DNA from: Yamagishiella unicocca | Lineage: Eukaryota; Chlorophyta; Chlorophyceae; Chlamydomonadales; Volvocaceae | Direction of reading: 5' to 3' | NCBI GenBank assembly: GCA_003116995.1 | Contig: BDSL01000094.1 | Span: forward strand, 360,882-424,881 | Length of the DNA stretch: 64,000 bases | Part shown: one piece after another, positions 1-12,606 of the stretch | Layout: each line of letters begins with the position of its first letter | How positions within the stretch are numbered: the first letter of the stretch is position 1 | Made by a program: the position numbers and the translations under genes | Notes under the pieces: model-generated | Database searches by the model: none | What the model saw: only the letters and a program-made list of their open reading frames with translations | Told to the model about the DNA's origin: nothing

Positions 1-3000
1 CGTACACAAGCGATTGATCAAGGCCTGACGACGGCAACCGACCTGCACCACCAACACGACCCTCCGCTGCAGCTGCGGGTGCATGAAGCTGGTCAGCGAC
101 ACCTCGTGCCACTGCGAGCCCCCCTCCACCGGCTCCTCCGCGGCCGCCGCCAGCTCGTTGCGCAGCAGCACGACGGGCGCTGCAGACAGCCGGGGGCCGC
201 CTGCGGCTGTGAACGTGCTGAAGGCAGCTACCCCGTCCGTCCGTGCTGGACCCGCAAAGGCAGGCTGGACCCGAGGAGCCGTGAACCGGCCGGGGGGTTG
301 CGGTTGCGGTTGCTGCTGCGGTGGCGGCGGAGGCGGCAGTGGGCGCACCGCCGCAGGCTGCCCAAGTGGTGCCACGTGCGCGCCCGCCTCCAGAGCCACT
401 GGGGTCCCGACATCGAGCTCCGCAACCTCCCTGCTGCTGCCTCGTTCGCCTTCTTTTCGTTCGCCTTCGGCACCGGGCGGTGCATGCGGTTGCTGCTGAG
501 GGGCCCTCGTGGGGACTGCCGTGCTGTCGTACACGTGACCGGTGCCTGGGATGTTGTCGTCGGACCTCGTGCACGACATGGAGGTGCGCTGCCGGGTGCC
601 CTCCGCCAGCGTGAGGGTCAGGGTTAGGTCGGGCGCCAGGGAGGGGCCATGTGCGCCGCTGACACCTCCGTTCGTGCCGCTGCCACCACCTCCGCATGCG
701 TCTTCACCTTGCTTAATGGGTGACGTCTGCACCGCCACCCACAGGCGGGGAGACAGTGCACCTTCTGAGGCCGTAGCAGCCGCTGCAGGCCTGCCGCGGG
801 GATTCGCACTGGAGCCGACGCGAGGTTCGCTGCCAGCAGCTGGCGGCCGCACACGCGGTGCGCTGCCGCTCGTCCCTGCCTTGCCGACTGCGACGATGTA
901 GGGGCCACTCGTGAGGCTCTCCACCTGGGACGACGGGGCAGCCAGCCGGGGGGCCAGCCCATCGCAACCAAGGGTCGACTGACCAGTCTCGACAGTTCCG
1001 TACATTCGGCTGCCCACAGTCATGGATAGGTCGTTGTCCCCACCGCTCGTCCCTCCGCTGAAGACGCCAGTGTCGCGGACGGCGCTGAGGATCGCCTCCA
1101 TTCCACCCACACCGTCGAACGCCTCCCGGTACAAGATTGCCGTTTCGCTGCCGACAGAGCCGTGCCCATCGCACACGCCGGGCCGGAGGTCCACCGACAC
1201 AAGCAGCTGCGACTCCAGCTCAGCAGTCTGGTGGCTGAACGCCTTCTCCTCCGCGACGCGGCTGTCCGCCTCCTGGGATAAGCCCGAGGCCGAACCGAAT
1301 GACTCCAACCTCGGGCCAACTGCTTTCCCCGCCTCCTGCCCTGGCGCCGGCGCCTCCTCTTCCGCTGCTGTCACCAGGAGGCCCCCGCTGTCAGCTCGCC
1401 GGTACGCACCCATCGGCTTGCTGTCGTACGCACCCATCGGCTTGCTGTCGTACGCACCCATCGGCTTGCTGTCGTACGCACCCATCGGCTTGCTGTCGTA
1501 CGCAAGGGCCCTGCTCGGGCTGATGGCCCTGGAGCCACGGCTGTCGCACTCAGTACTGCGCGAAGGCATAGATGCGCGCTGCGACGGATAATACAGCGGC
1601 AAGTGGTTGCCGGGTAGGAGGCTTTGAGAGACAGATGACCTGGCAGGAGCAATGTCCATGGGGGTCATTGGCTGGGACGACGAGGTATTGGGCGCCGCTG
1701 AGGAGGCGCGAATGCGCCGGGGTGTGCCCACCGTCGCCTGTGAGAGTATCGGGGCAGTGAGGCAGGGGTGGGTGAGAGTAACGGGGCAGTGAGGGAGGGG
1801 CGATGGTAAAACACACCACCGTTTACTGTATGGTAAACAGTGGCCATCCGCCATCCTGCGCAGGGCCATGCGGCGCATCGTGTACAAACGCAAACAGAAC
1901 TTATGCAGACGAAAACCAAGCTACATTCCCGACGCATGCCCGGGCGAGTTGGTCGAGCGATTCAGGGCTGGAGTGGACGGCGTGTCACGATGGCGACACC
2001 GGTCGCAGCACTCACCAGGGTGATGCTCAGTATGCGCGCCATGGCACCAGCGCCACCTCCGAGTGACGGAGTCGATGGGAGGGCTGTGCGACTGCTGTGT
2101 ACAGAGGATTCATCCATCCCCGGCTCACCGGCGACAGAATGTTTGGGCACCGGTGTACTGCACAAGGTTCCGGAGCCCGTATTGACCGACTCGCAGCGAC
2201 GGGCAATGGATTGGCCCTCAAGGTCCTGCTCCCTGTCGTACTGCACAACGTCGAAACAGGAATGGCGGCGCAGGCTTGAAGCGGAGCCGGTGGTCGGATT
2301 GGCGCCCGTGGTGCTGACCTGTGCGGTGGCTGGCGCAGCGCCGATGCTGCCGGCCAACTGCCGGCGATAGCTGTGGCTGCTTGAAGGCGCGAACCCAATA
2401 TCGGAGGACGGCATCGCCGTGCTGTTGACGCGCAAGGGCGCACTCACCACAGACGATTCACTCGGCCAGGCAACCCGCTGCTGCGGCTCGTGCCGCGCCG
2501 ATCCCACCGGCGTCATGCTAGGCGTGCCGCAAGACAACGGACTGGCGGAGTTGGGCGCGAGCAGCTGGACGCTGGTCGTGCGGCGCGGCGGCCGCCGGGT
2601 CCGTGGGCCCTTCAGCATCGTCGCCCAGGCGCTGGTGGTGAGGCCGTGCAGCAGCGCCTGCTGCTGATCGCTCTGGGGCGGTGACGACGACGCGAAGGTG
2701 GTGCCCAGGGACGCCTCCCGCCGCAACATCCGCCCGCCGGGCACGCGCCAAGCCAGGGCGCCACTCCCCTGCGGGTCCTGCTGATCGGCACCCTCCTGCA
2801 CGCTGTACAGGGAGCCGTCGTGGCCGCCAATGGCGCCCGTGCTAGCCCTGGAGTAAGTGGTGATTGTGGAAGCGGTAGCAGAGAAAAAAGCCGCAGCATC
2901 GTTGTTGGAGGTGTTGCGGTGTCGCGGTGTTGCGGTGTCTGCTGTGCACGCTGCGGTGTTCGTGGTGGTGTTTGTTGTGGCGGTGGTGGCGCCCTGAGAG

Positions 3001-4283
3001 GCGTTCAAACCGGAGAGCCAGGACGTGCTGGCGCCACCGCAGGTCCCGACCGTTAAGAGGCAGGCGGCTTGGACGGAGGGCGAGCGTAGTGGGTCAACTG
3101 AGAAAGGGACCCTGCCCTGCTGCTGCTCGTCATTCCACGTGTGAGACAATGGAGAGGGCGCGCTGCCGCTCGCCTGCATCCAGGCTTGGTGATCGCGGTT
3201 GCAGCCGGAATCAGGTGGGGCGGTACGCAGCGACTCATTGGCCAGCTCCAGTGACACTGAGGGGCCGTGCGGGTACGGGCGGCCTCCATGCTTGGAGAAG
3301 GCCGTCCTGACGGGGCTGCCGCACTCACGATCCTGCAGAAGAGCCCCTGCTGCTGCCAACATCCGCCTCCCGGGCAACCGCATGCTGCGCGCAGCTACGG
3401 AACCGTTGGATGGATCTGTCTGCGTTTGATCGAGCGACGGCTCGGCGCTGCCTGTATCGGCGTTCGAGGTGGCACTAGCAATGATGTGCGGAGGATTCTT
3501 GCTTGTCGGGTGAGGGGACGTCATTCTTGAATCCGCTGGTGCTTCCGTCCTAGTGTACGGCAAATCAGTTGGTGGCGATGGTGAAGCAATTTGCGCTGCC
3601 GTTCTCCCAATCCCCACCACCTCCAGCGGCCTGTTGCCAGCACAACGTGTTATGGAAGCGGCCTTCAAATTCGACCAGTCCACGTTTGTCACATTCGGCA
3701 CCTGGAGCAAGCCTGCAACCACACGAAGTTGCACAGGACACGTCACAAATCACTTTGGGTATCCCCACAAGCCAATCATCACATCCAGGCACTAGTTTTC
3801 AGGATGCATTTGAGGCGAATCGGTCAGAACAGCTCCCGAGCAGGTGCCAGAAATGAGACGCTCACAACAGTGAAGGACAGGGCCGGCCGGGCGCGTACGC
3901 AAAGTAAGGGCAAGGTACGGCACCCGTATTACTTGGGCGGCAGCACTCAACATTTTATAAAAGCTTACCCCTCCACTGCCCAGAGGTCGAAAGCTCACGG
4001 AGCGCGTCCGCCACGACGTCCTCGTCTGTAAGCCTGAAGAGGACTGTGAGCAAGGGCTCTCCCCCTATGAGGTTGCCCCAAACCTCAACGCTGGGTCTAT
4101 TCTGTAACACTATTTGCCCAGTCTCTTCAAGCACGAGAGACACCGGGTAGGGCAGGTGTTCCAAAACCACGAGTAGAGTGGAAGCATCATGCTTCAGTGT
4201 AGCCGTAGTGTTGCCACTGGTGATTAACTCTGGCGTGGATGTAAGCGTCCTTTCTTTATCATCGCGTACTTGCGAAGTAGCAC
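1..4283 (-). CDS. PAS-domain signalling protein, partial (3' end beyond window)
   Basis: Three exons chain in phase on the minus strand: 4283-3969, 3712-2016 and 1737-1. Splice sites are GTAAGC/TTGCAG and GTGAGT/CTCACAG. The last exon stays open for 579 codons to the window edge, so its stop or next donor is not visible. Exon 1 reads like a PAS fold (about 104 residues, with LPYPVSLVLEETGQIVLQN followed by an acidic helix and QWRG). Exon 2 is 565 residues of Ser/Thr/Ala-rich linker. Exon 3 has a 4x8-residue repeat, a polyproline/polyglutamine stretch and, near the edge, WHEVSLTSF...RRVVLVVQV, which resembles the end of a second PAS domain. Large algal guanylate/adenylate cyclases share this PAS-linker-PAS layout, but no cyclase domain is seen here. 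The true 5' end above 4283 was not found. The PAS call is from memory of the family; the exon chain is seen directly. Confidence 0.62.
1402..1503 (-). repeat. 24-bp tandem repeat inside PAS-protein coding exon
   Basis: Four perfect 24-bp units plus six further bases. Because 24 is a multiple of three the frame is kept, and the minus strand encodes AYDSKPMG four times in the low-complexity linker. The units look identical, which suggests recent expansion or homogenisation. Confidence 0.9.
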
Positions 4284-5729
4284 CTGCAGAAATGGCAGCC
4301 TCTGAAGTTCAGCTTCGTCTCAAAGTGGCCGGGATGAATTAAGTGACAGACAAAAGCGTCACCTTCAGCTTGGCGCCTCTTGATGGCAGGTCCTCGACGG
4401 CCGAGGCCACACAGCCACATCGGCCTCGCGCGCAAAAAAAATGGTAGCAATACAAGGCTTGCGCCGCAAGCGTTACGATTTTGGCAGCTCCTACTTGCAC
4501 TGGAGAAGTACAGTATTTCGATTGTTTGTGTGGCGAAACAAAAACATATGCTCCATCAATTCATGGTGTGGCGATCGGACTGTACGTTTGCAATTCCTAC
4601 CGTACGACTAGGAACTTTCGTATTGCTACTAGTAATGGTATGCAGATGCTTCACATTTACTTGAAGGCTAGCATAGCTGCCGAACGTTTAAGGCTATGGA
4701 TCACACTTTAACACACCCGCCTTTTTAAGCATGGAACAGAACCGTGAATTACGCTCCCCGTGCGTTCATATAAATGGAGACACCGGAATAGCGCAAGACC
4801 ATACATAGACACACAAAGCCCGGCAAAGCAACTAGTAAGAAGATGTTAATGTCGGTTCTGTACGATTCGTGTGGAATATCTATGATGTTTTCATCGTGCC
4901 TAAGGAAACCTATAATAAAACGATGTTTACGATGTCCGCAAGTCCGGGCAAGCCCAGGGCAAGCGGGGCCCCTATACTGAGACCTCAACGTACGACAAGC
5001 ACCTCGATTGGCGGTGTCCGTCAAGTCGTACTGGTAATACCAACCTAATATCTGCGTAAACCTGCGATCCAGGTAGTTCCGCCCGTGGTGATTATGTCAA
5101 GATTTCTGTTTGCTGCAATGAAGAGTGGCCTTGAAATGTTCGCTTATTTGCTAAAGGCTGCACGCATAACCGACGTTAGACAACTGCATGGCCTCAATGT
5201 TTTCTTTCGGCTGGACCTGCCCCCCTCTTCCCCCCCCGCTTTCCGCTCTGGCCAGGTGGGTTATCCGGTTCGGAAGTTAGGATTTGCCTTCTTGTACGCT
5301 TATTTCGCGGCTGTGCGGTTGCGGCTCTTGTCGTCACCACGGTGCAAGCCACGCGACGGGACAGTGGCTAGGGAAGCCGATTAGGAAGACGTTTCGGACA
5401 CACGTTTGGAGATGCGTGCTACAACCGCCCAAAGTAAACTACGTCCGAATTAGATATCTGACTTCGTATATCGTAATACGGGGGGGACTGGGCGTTAGTG
5501 GGAACGCTGTTCGCTTCCTGACCCATTGCGAGTCTGGTTAGCGTCATTAGTACGAAGATAGCTCTCACCAGCAACATGAGCTTACCGCCCGACATCGTGC
5601 TTTTAGGCCCAGCCAAGAACGACCGGTGCACTGTTTTCGTAACAACAGTATTAGTAGCAGCAACTGTAACGCTGGGTTCCAGATACACAAGGCGAAGAAG
5701 ACCGAGATACGACCGAGATACCACCAAGA
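4284..5729. other. No gene recognised
   Basis: The sequence is more AT-rich than its neighbours and only short unsupported frames occur. It may hold the undetected first exon(s) and promoter of the PAS-protein gene. No repeat shared with the rest of the window was noticed. Confidence 0.5.
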
Positions 5730-7257
5730 ACTCCGAACGGCGGCAATAACCACCCAGGGGGCATTAGCCCAGATGGCCCAATACGCCAACTGCAGCCAAA
5801 GCAAACCCTCGTCCCGCAAGGAACAGCAGAACGTCACTGCAAGCCGAACAATAACCTTCCACCTGAGATCCCAGGCCAGTAAACACCCAAACAAATTGAG
5901 GAGGGAAATGAGGAGAACACAGAGAACCGCCCGGCAGGGACCTAATGCGACCCCTCATCAGTCGCGGGACCAAGACACACCGTAAGTAATAACTACATGT
6001 TACAGTGGGCTCCGGACCCGAAGGTAGAGCTATCGGACACATTGCCGGACACTGACGGAGACACAGGGAACAAAAGGCGCATCCAGGCGAGACCGCCGAA
6101 AACCCGAAGGAGGGTCCAGAGCACAAACAGCGGCAACGGCGACCACACGGAAGCTGGGACGTGTACACGTGTGTACGTTGTATACAACCTTCGTCAACCT
6201 AGCAGTCAGATAACACCGAAAGCTGCAAGGGAAATGGCGATCTTTCGTTTTATGGAGCGCCTCACACCACCAGCAACCGTTACAACAACCAGCAGGGTGG
6301 CTCTTACTCACTCGGCAATGAAAGACATTATTACCATACAAAAAACACTGCAAGGAAGACTGTCCATTCCGCCTACGCAAATAAACCTGAAGCACCGTTA
6401 ACCCCATACATCCCGTGGCCGCCTTACGCTCTCCCAAACCTGCTGTTGGGAGTCCCAACGGAGGAGCGTTAGGAAATCTGGTTCGACGCACACTAACGGG
6501 CTCGCTCGTCGCCATGGATACTTTGTAAAATTAATGTCATGGAAACACAGATTCCCAAATAAAGGCTAGACCGGCGGTGTGCAGGTGTTGTAGCGACAGG
6601 GTCGCGACCGACCACCTTGCAGCGCACGGACGAACGCGAAACAACGATGAGGCGGTGCACGTCTTGTGCCATCACGCTGCTCCTCCCGTTACCGTCGTCG
6701 CACTTCGACCCTCTCGGCCGCCATGACAAAATGGCCGCTCATCGCCGTCACCTGGCCACGCCGCCGGGCCCCAGTGCCCCCCGACCATTGACTCCGCCAC
6801 CAGCACTCGGCCGCGCCTCACCCTCTTCAAGCTCGCTGGTGCCGCTTGGTAACATACCGCGTCTCCACGATAACGGTCAGTATCCGGGCTGGGACGGAGG
6901 AGAACTACATTGCATCTCGCTCATCGCGTCCCATTATTCCGCCAACCAGTTCCTCCGTCTTACGCGCTGCACGTTACCGCACATTTGTTTGTGTCCTTTC
7001 CTTTCAATCACCGATGAAGTGCCGCCTGCAAAGGTTTATAGGTCGTCCATCCTAGTGCTCCAGCATGCGCCCCCTAGGTGTTCGAAGCCAATGTGCCAGC
7101 TACCCTATCCATGTCGCGTAGCCGGTGTTTACGCCATCCCCGCTGCCACCAACGTTGCCCTGCCCCCCTCAGCAACCACAGCAACAGCGCCGTGCCGGTC
7201 AGGCCCCTCGCCTTCGGCCTCCAATGCCTGCTTCTTACGGACTGGGTCCTGCTTCCT
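5730..7257. repeat. Dispersed repeat family, copy 1
   Basis: Near-identical to 12609-14198. The shared parts are 5730-6494 and about 6862-7257. Copy 1 has about 365 extra bases at 6495-6861 that copy 2 lacks. A 134-residue basic open frame (5997-6401, plus strand) is conserved in copy 2 (13305-13709) with four amino-acid changes and about as many silent ones, so there is no sign of coding constraint. The plus strand is markedly poor in T across 5.7-6.4 kb. No reverse transcriptase, transposase or terminal repeats were recognised. It is probably the non-coding tail of a retroelement or a satellite-like unit. Confidence 0.75.
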
Positions 7258-9006
7258 CCTCCTCCTCGGGAAATGGCATGCACCGGCCCTGCTTTGCGCC
7301 CTCCCGTGTCGCGGCCCCGCCTTCAGCGCCTTCGCGGCCGCTAGGTCCCTGCTGCTTCCCACCGCCATCGCCCTGCGCTCCTTCGTTCCTGGATACCACA
7401 GGACGCACGAGTGGAGAGATGGTGGGGGCTTGTAATGTGACACCAACGGATAAGGGGCATGCACGGCGCCACCGCAGACAGACACCTAGACAGTAGCGGT
7501 GAGGGCAGGCAATGTACCTCACTGGTTCGGTGCACTGCTAGGGTGCAGCGTTGGCTTGGCAAATATGCCGAATAGGTTCACCAAATCCTGCATGTGCTCC
7601 TGGACCTTGAACTTTAACCCTTTCCCCGAAAGGTTTGCGAACATCGACACCGAGAACCCGTGTGAGCGCTCTACCAAGTAAGACCACGACGGCCATAACG
7701 ACAACTGAACGCTCGTCGGCGCAGCTAAGCGCCTGCCTGGCCCTGAGCCGTCCCTCCCGTCCCCCTCACCCTCGGTGCGCTCCGCACCAGCTGGTCCGAG
7801 CAGCGCGATGTGGTGTCCTGGTCGCAGCAGAGTTGCGCGCACGGCAGGAGGGTGGGGGTGGGGATGCACGGCCCATCATCGCCGTCGGCGCCGCATGGTT
7901 CACTGGGCGCGGTGCTTCCTGGCTGCGAGGAGTAGGGAAGCACGCCGCCAGAAGGTAGGGCTGGCCAGCCGCTGATATGGTCCTGGGTGCGACTGCGCCT
8001 GCCTGCCCATGTGCCTGCGGGTGCTGCGGCTGCTGCTGGTGATGCTCCTGTGCTGCCCGCTGCTGCTGTACAGTGAACGAGCCACGCGGTGCCCCAGCGC
8101 TACAACCCGCGGCAGCTGCGCCAAAATCTGCTGCCCGCCGCTGCCAACCGGCGGCGCCCTGCCAGGATCCAGAACGCAGATAGAGGCGTCCACCACGCCG
8201 CCGGGCCAGTACGGCGACGGCGCGCTGCCGATGGCCCGGTCCGTGCCGTACAGTGTCGACGCCCTGCCATCGATGTTGCCATCACGCCACCGTCGCCATC
8301 ACGCCACCGGCGTCATACTATTGACTCCTACAGGCTGAAACCGTCCTGTATGAAACCGTCGTCCGCCTTCCCTCCTCAACAGGTCCGCTGCCGGACGAGG
8401 CAGACGACAGCGGTGCCGGGGAGGTCGGCCCGGTGGCTTCGCGGGGTGCCGCATGCTAGTCCCGTGGAGGAGGGCGGCCTGCAACGTCAAGTAAGGCGAG
8501 GGGGGTGTGAGGGGCATGTCAGTCTGCTGGTAGGGACCGCGGACACTACGCTGCTCGTAGTAGAGCAATGCAGGGGACAGGCGACGAGAACCCGGGTGGC
8601 TGACCCCGGGGTGGCTGATCCCGGGTGGCTGGCTGTTCCCTACCGGGCCACGACGCCCACCACGGTGCTGCTGAGGGAGCCCCACTGCGAGCAGCTGCTG
8701 CTCTAAGCCCAGGACCCCGCCTTGCAGCTCCCCCCCTTTCCGCCGCCCCTGCCAGCATGGCGGCCTGGTCCGCAAGCCCCGTCGCCGCACCGCCCGTCAG
8801 AGGCGCACCCATGCAGAGCGGCAACCCGCAAGGCACGCCGGCACGCATGTTCACAAATGTAATGCTTCCGTCGAACACATGACGTAGTGTAGTGTGCCCA
8901 CCTGGCAGGAGGTGGGCTACCGTTTGGCACCGGATGCTGCTGCAATGGCGGCGGCGGCGGCGTCTCCTGCAGCGGCGGTGTTGGCGGTGGCGGAGGTGGC
9001 ACCCAC
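7258..9006. other. No firm gene; possible 3' exons of the next gene
   Basis: It begins with a short module (7253-7305) that recurs at 14870-14922. The rest contains GC-rich overlapping open frames on both strands, none with convincing phase-matched splice sites. It could include low-complexity 3' exons of the minus-strand gene at 9007-10220. A threefold short repeat (ccgggtggctg units) lies near 8590-8632. Confidence 0.4.
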
Positions 9007-10220
9007 TCTGTGCCGGGTCAAGGTGTCGATGGCGAAGAAGAACCCGACAGCGTTCTTAGTGCTGTCGATTGGCAGCAGCAACTTGCCCATGCGCACGTCC
9101 ACGCAGGCGGGGTACACCATGGGGCGAGCAAGGCCGGCGGCGACCTGCACTTAGGGGAGGAGGGTGGGCAAGAATGGGGGCGGGGAGGGCTGAAGCGGGG
9201 TGATGGGGTGGTGTAACCGAAGTCGGATGGCCAGACGAGGTGCTCGGGTGTGGCAAGGTGACGGAGCCGCGATCAACAGGGCTGTGGTCGACGTCAAAGG
9301 ATAAGCCGCTAGCAGCTAGTTGGGGGTAAAGATTTTGGTCAGCCCGCTGTCGTGGTGTAGGAACAGGAGTACGGAGCGCCATGGGTGCCATAGAGACGCC
9401 CCCTGGAGCAATGCCCGCCACTGAGGTGGTGCGTGAATGCCGGTGGAGGGAGGTGTGATGCTGCGGGTGATCGCACCTTGGCACAGACCCACACCCGCAC
9501 CCGGCCGATGGCGAGGGGCCCCCACAGCTTGCGGTTGCCCAGCACGGGCGTTATGGAGAACTCCATCTCGGGCGCCTCGGCGAAGCTCAGCCACAGCCTG
9601 CGAGGCGGAGGTCGCGAACATGGAGCAGCAGTGGGGCCAGGATCGTTGACGAGGCCAAGATGCGGACATGTCTCTAGGGCATGTGCGCTTGCTTGGGCCC
9701 CGGGCCGCACCAGCTACGCCATTAAAGGTGCTCCTGGGTCAAAAACTCCGTGACATGCCAGTGGGCAGCACTAAGCAACCGGTGCTGGGGGTTCCTGGGT
9801 CAACAGCCCCGACAGCATGATGCCCCCTGCAGTTGTGTACTGAATGACGCAGGCGCTGCACGCTTACCAATCATCTGCCGCTTACGGGGGGTCACTCCAG
9901 CTCTGCTCAGCCACAGGCCCCACGCCGCCCGCACCACCACCTGGACGTCAGGGGAGTGCGAGTGTGTAAAGAATTACCAACACGAATGCGGAATGCAACG
10001 ACCCTTCCGCAACACAGCACCCAAGAATCCCCTACTAACAATGTGGCAAGCAACCCGGCCGCACAGCCCGCAGCTGCGTGGCCGAAAAAGATGGACCAAA
10101 CCATACCGCAGGCTAGCCCCAGTGCAAAGCGATGTCCGCAACAAGCCAGGGAGACGCGACAGCAGCAAGCAAGCTCACCAGCAGCTGCCGCAACGCCAGG
10201 GCCACGGCCAGCCGCTGCGC
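9007..10220 (-). CDS. Possible SMP-domain (lipid-transfer/E-Syt-like) protein, partial
   Basis: Four minus-strand exons are supported by consensus sites: 10220-10179 (14 codons), 9940-9868, 9597-9477 and 9144-9007. The third contains LWLSFAEAPEMEFSITP and the fourth LARPMVYPACVDVRMGKLLLP. Both recall the beta-strand core and the end of synaptotagmin-like SMP modules, which move lipids at membrane contact sites. The second and third exons do not join in phase, so an exon is missing between them or the gene is damaged. Just before the third exon an out-of-frame stretch would read LAPLLLHVRDLRL, which also fits an SMP strand, hinting at a frameshift. Start, stop and any C2 domain were not found. 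The family assignment is tentative; exon evidence is moderate. Confidence 0.38.
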
Positions 10221-12606
10221 CTGCAGAAGAAAGCGGAGGGCAGACAGGGGTGAACTTTGGTGCTTTGCGCGCACACAGATAATATGCAAGATGACGTTCC
10301 TCTATGAATTGCGGGTAACATTACTCAAGAGGCACCACTTGAGCATGCCATGTGAAAGGGAGACTGCTTCGTTTAAAAGCACACGGTTAGGGAGAAGGCG
10401 ACCTCTGCTTCGCTACGGATAACGACGGGAAAAACTTATGTCACAACGACTCACCAGCGTCTGCACCACCCGCGGCTTTCATTTTCATATATCCTGTTGT
10501 CGCGTCGTTGCGTTCCGACGGCAGGTTTGCAAGGAAGGCGAGCATTGGATACAGCCAACGTCCATACGTTGCTACAAAGATAGGAGCAGGCAGCTGCCTC
10601 GGCCACCGCGGAGCGCTTAGCTTTCCAGATACCAAGATGCTTGTGGAGGCTGCCAAAGAACAGCAACGTGCCCAGTTGCCTACGTTATGGTTAACATTAC
10701 ATCTATATAGAGGGTCTGCCCCTGTGACGTTGTGAGAGGGTATGCAATCCCTGTGTTTCAACGAGGTTCTGGAGCCATGTTGAGCCGGCCAAAAACGCTG
10801 CGACATACTCATGGCCAAACCGCGCACTGAAACCGTATGGCCATACACACACATTCGAAGCCTAGCCTCAAATTGGTACTATGAAGGCACAGGTCGTAAG
10901 GGCTCACAAACCCTGACGCGTTGCGACGGGTAGTTTTCGGCCTCTGGTTCAGCTTGTTCATTGGCTGTGCGGATGATGACGTTCATGTGCCTGGGAGCTG
11001 CGCCTTGGCAAAGTCCGGCCAATAAGGATACCATCTTCACGGCATGCAGGCTACCTTGCTTGGGAAGAGGCGTCGCGGCAAAATATGCGACACGTAAATG
11101 CGTCCCTAATTACTGGGCTTGGGGCTTGAACACTCAGCCATGGGCCTTGGAGCCGGGCTGGCGCCGCCTTGCCTTGGAACGTAAGAAACCGCAGGTGGGG
11201 ACTGCGGGACAGCGAGGAAACCTGGGAGTTGGGGGCGCTGGGAGGGGCGAGGACGAACCGAGCGAGGGTATTGGACGGCAGGTCGAAACCCCCGTGCGGC
11301 ATCGCTTTCTGAAAACATCAGCTGGGAGGGGCGCGCAATTGCCCTGGCCGTGTCTTCGGTACCAGGCTGGTCGACGTTCCACCTTCGGCCGCGAGGGACA
11401 TATGAAGCAGGTGGGACGGGAGGCATGTCAAAATTCCATGCACAGGCGCCGTGGGATGCTCCGTACATTCGCTGTAGAGGTACACCGATGCATGTCCGCT
11501 TAGAGGTACAACGATTACACGCCGCCTTTGCGCGCACCACACTTTCTACCTGGTGCTACAAGCGTTCAGTGCGGTACGGCAGCATTGCCCCCTGAAGTGC
11601 CACCAGCAGCCGGCTGGGAAGGTGGCCTGCCTGTCCTGGCCGTGTCTTCGTCAGCTGGCTAGTTGCCGTGTCACCTTGGCCGCCTCACCAAGCTGGCAGC
11701 CGCCAGGGTTAACCGCGCAATAGTGAGTGGGGGGGGGATGGAAGGTCGCAACCGCAGTGCAGGACACTGGACCTTCCACGCGCTCTGTGGCTTTGGACAT
11801 TGCTTGCATAAGCTGGAGGAGGCGAAGCAAGCAGGTGCGTAGTGGTGACGGAGCGTGGCACCTAGCAGCCGTGACGGGGTATCGTGCAGCAGCGGTGCAC
11901 CACACGGGTCAGTCGCTCGGTATGAGTAGCTGCGCTGAGCTGTGGTCCTGGTGGGAAGAAACAGAGGGTCACCGCACGTTGCTTTGGGAGGCACTGTGCG
12001 CGAGCACGTCCCTGTATAGTGCTGCCATGGGCCTTGCACATTCCCTGTGCAAGCAGGCTGCAGGGACGCTGGGGACGGTGGGAGCAGCGACTGGATTGTG
12101 AACTCAAGAGCTATGAGGTGCGTGAGGCGGAGGATGGGCATGACACGCTAGCGACATGGCGTGCCGTACCGTACCAACCGGTTTCGACAGCTTTGGGGGC
12201 CGCAATTGAGTGTGGGCTATATGGTCCGAGGCAGCACGTGGGACACCCTGCAGCTATCGCGTGAGTCGGTCCTTACGTAGAGCCACCGTGCAGCTGGCAG
12301 ATTCAAGGGTAGCAGCATCGTGGTCGATACAAGTGGGTTATGACCAGGATCATGAGGTGCAAGGGTTGGACTGGGCAAGCGCCTCTTGGAAATGAGGTGG
12401 GAGGGGACTAGAACTTCGCGACAGGATGACGTACGGTGTTTATCAACGCCATTTCCTCTTAAGCATTGCTTGATCGATGAGGACGGCGGGCAGTCCAGGT
12501 AGGGGCAAACGGTCGATCCGGGGACGAAGGAGCAGTCCTCGGTCGGAAATGGTTTGGTGCGAAGTGTACGGCACAATACATACCCGTACGTTGACCTCCG
12601 CGGGGA
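10221..12606. other. No gene recognised
   Basis: About 2.4 kb with mixed composition. Open frames up to 180 codons exist on both strands but lack domain-like sequence or phase-consistent introns. No repeat shared with other parts of the window was noticed except the short phrase cctggccgtgtcttcg near 11343 and 11635. Confidence 0.45.

Noticed and set aside
5997..6401. 134-codon frame in the dispersed repeat taken as a gene
   Set aside because: Differences between the two copies are about equally silent and replacing, so there is no evidence of protein-level selection.
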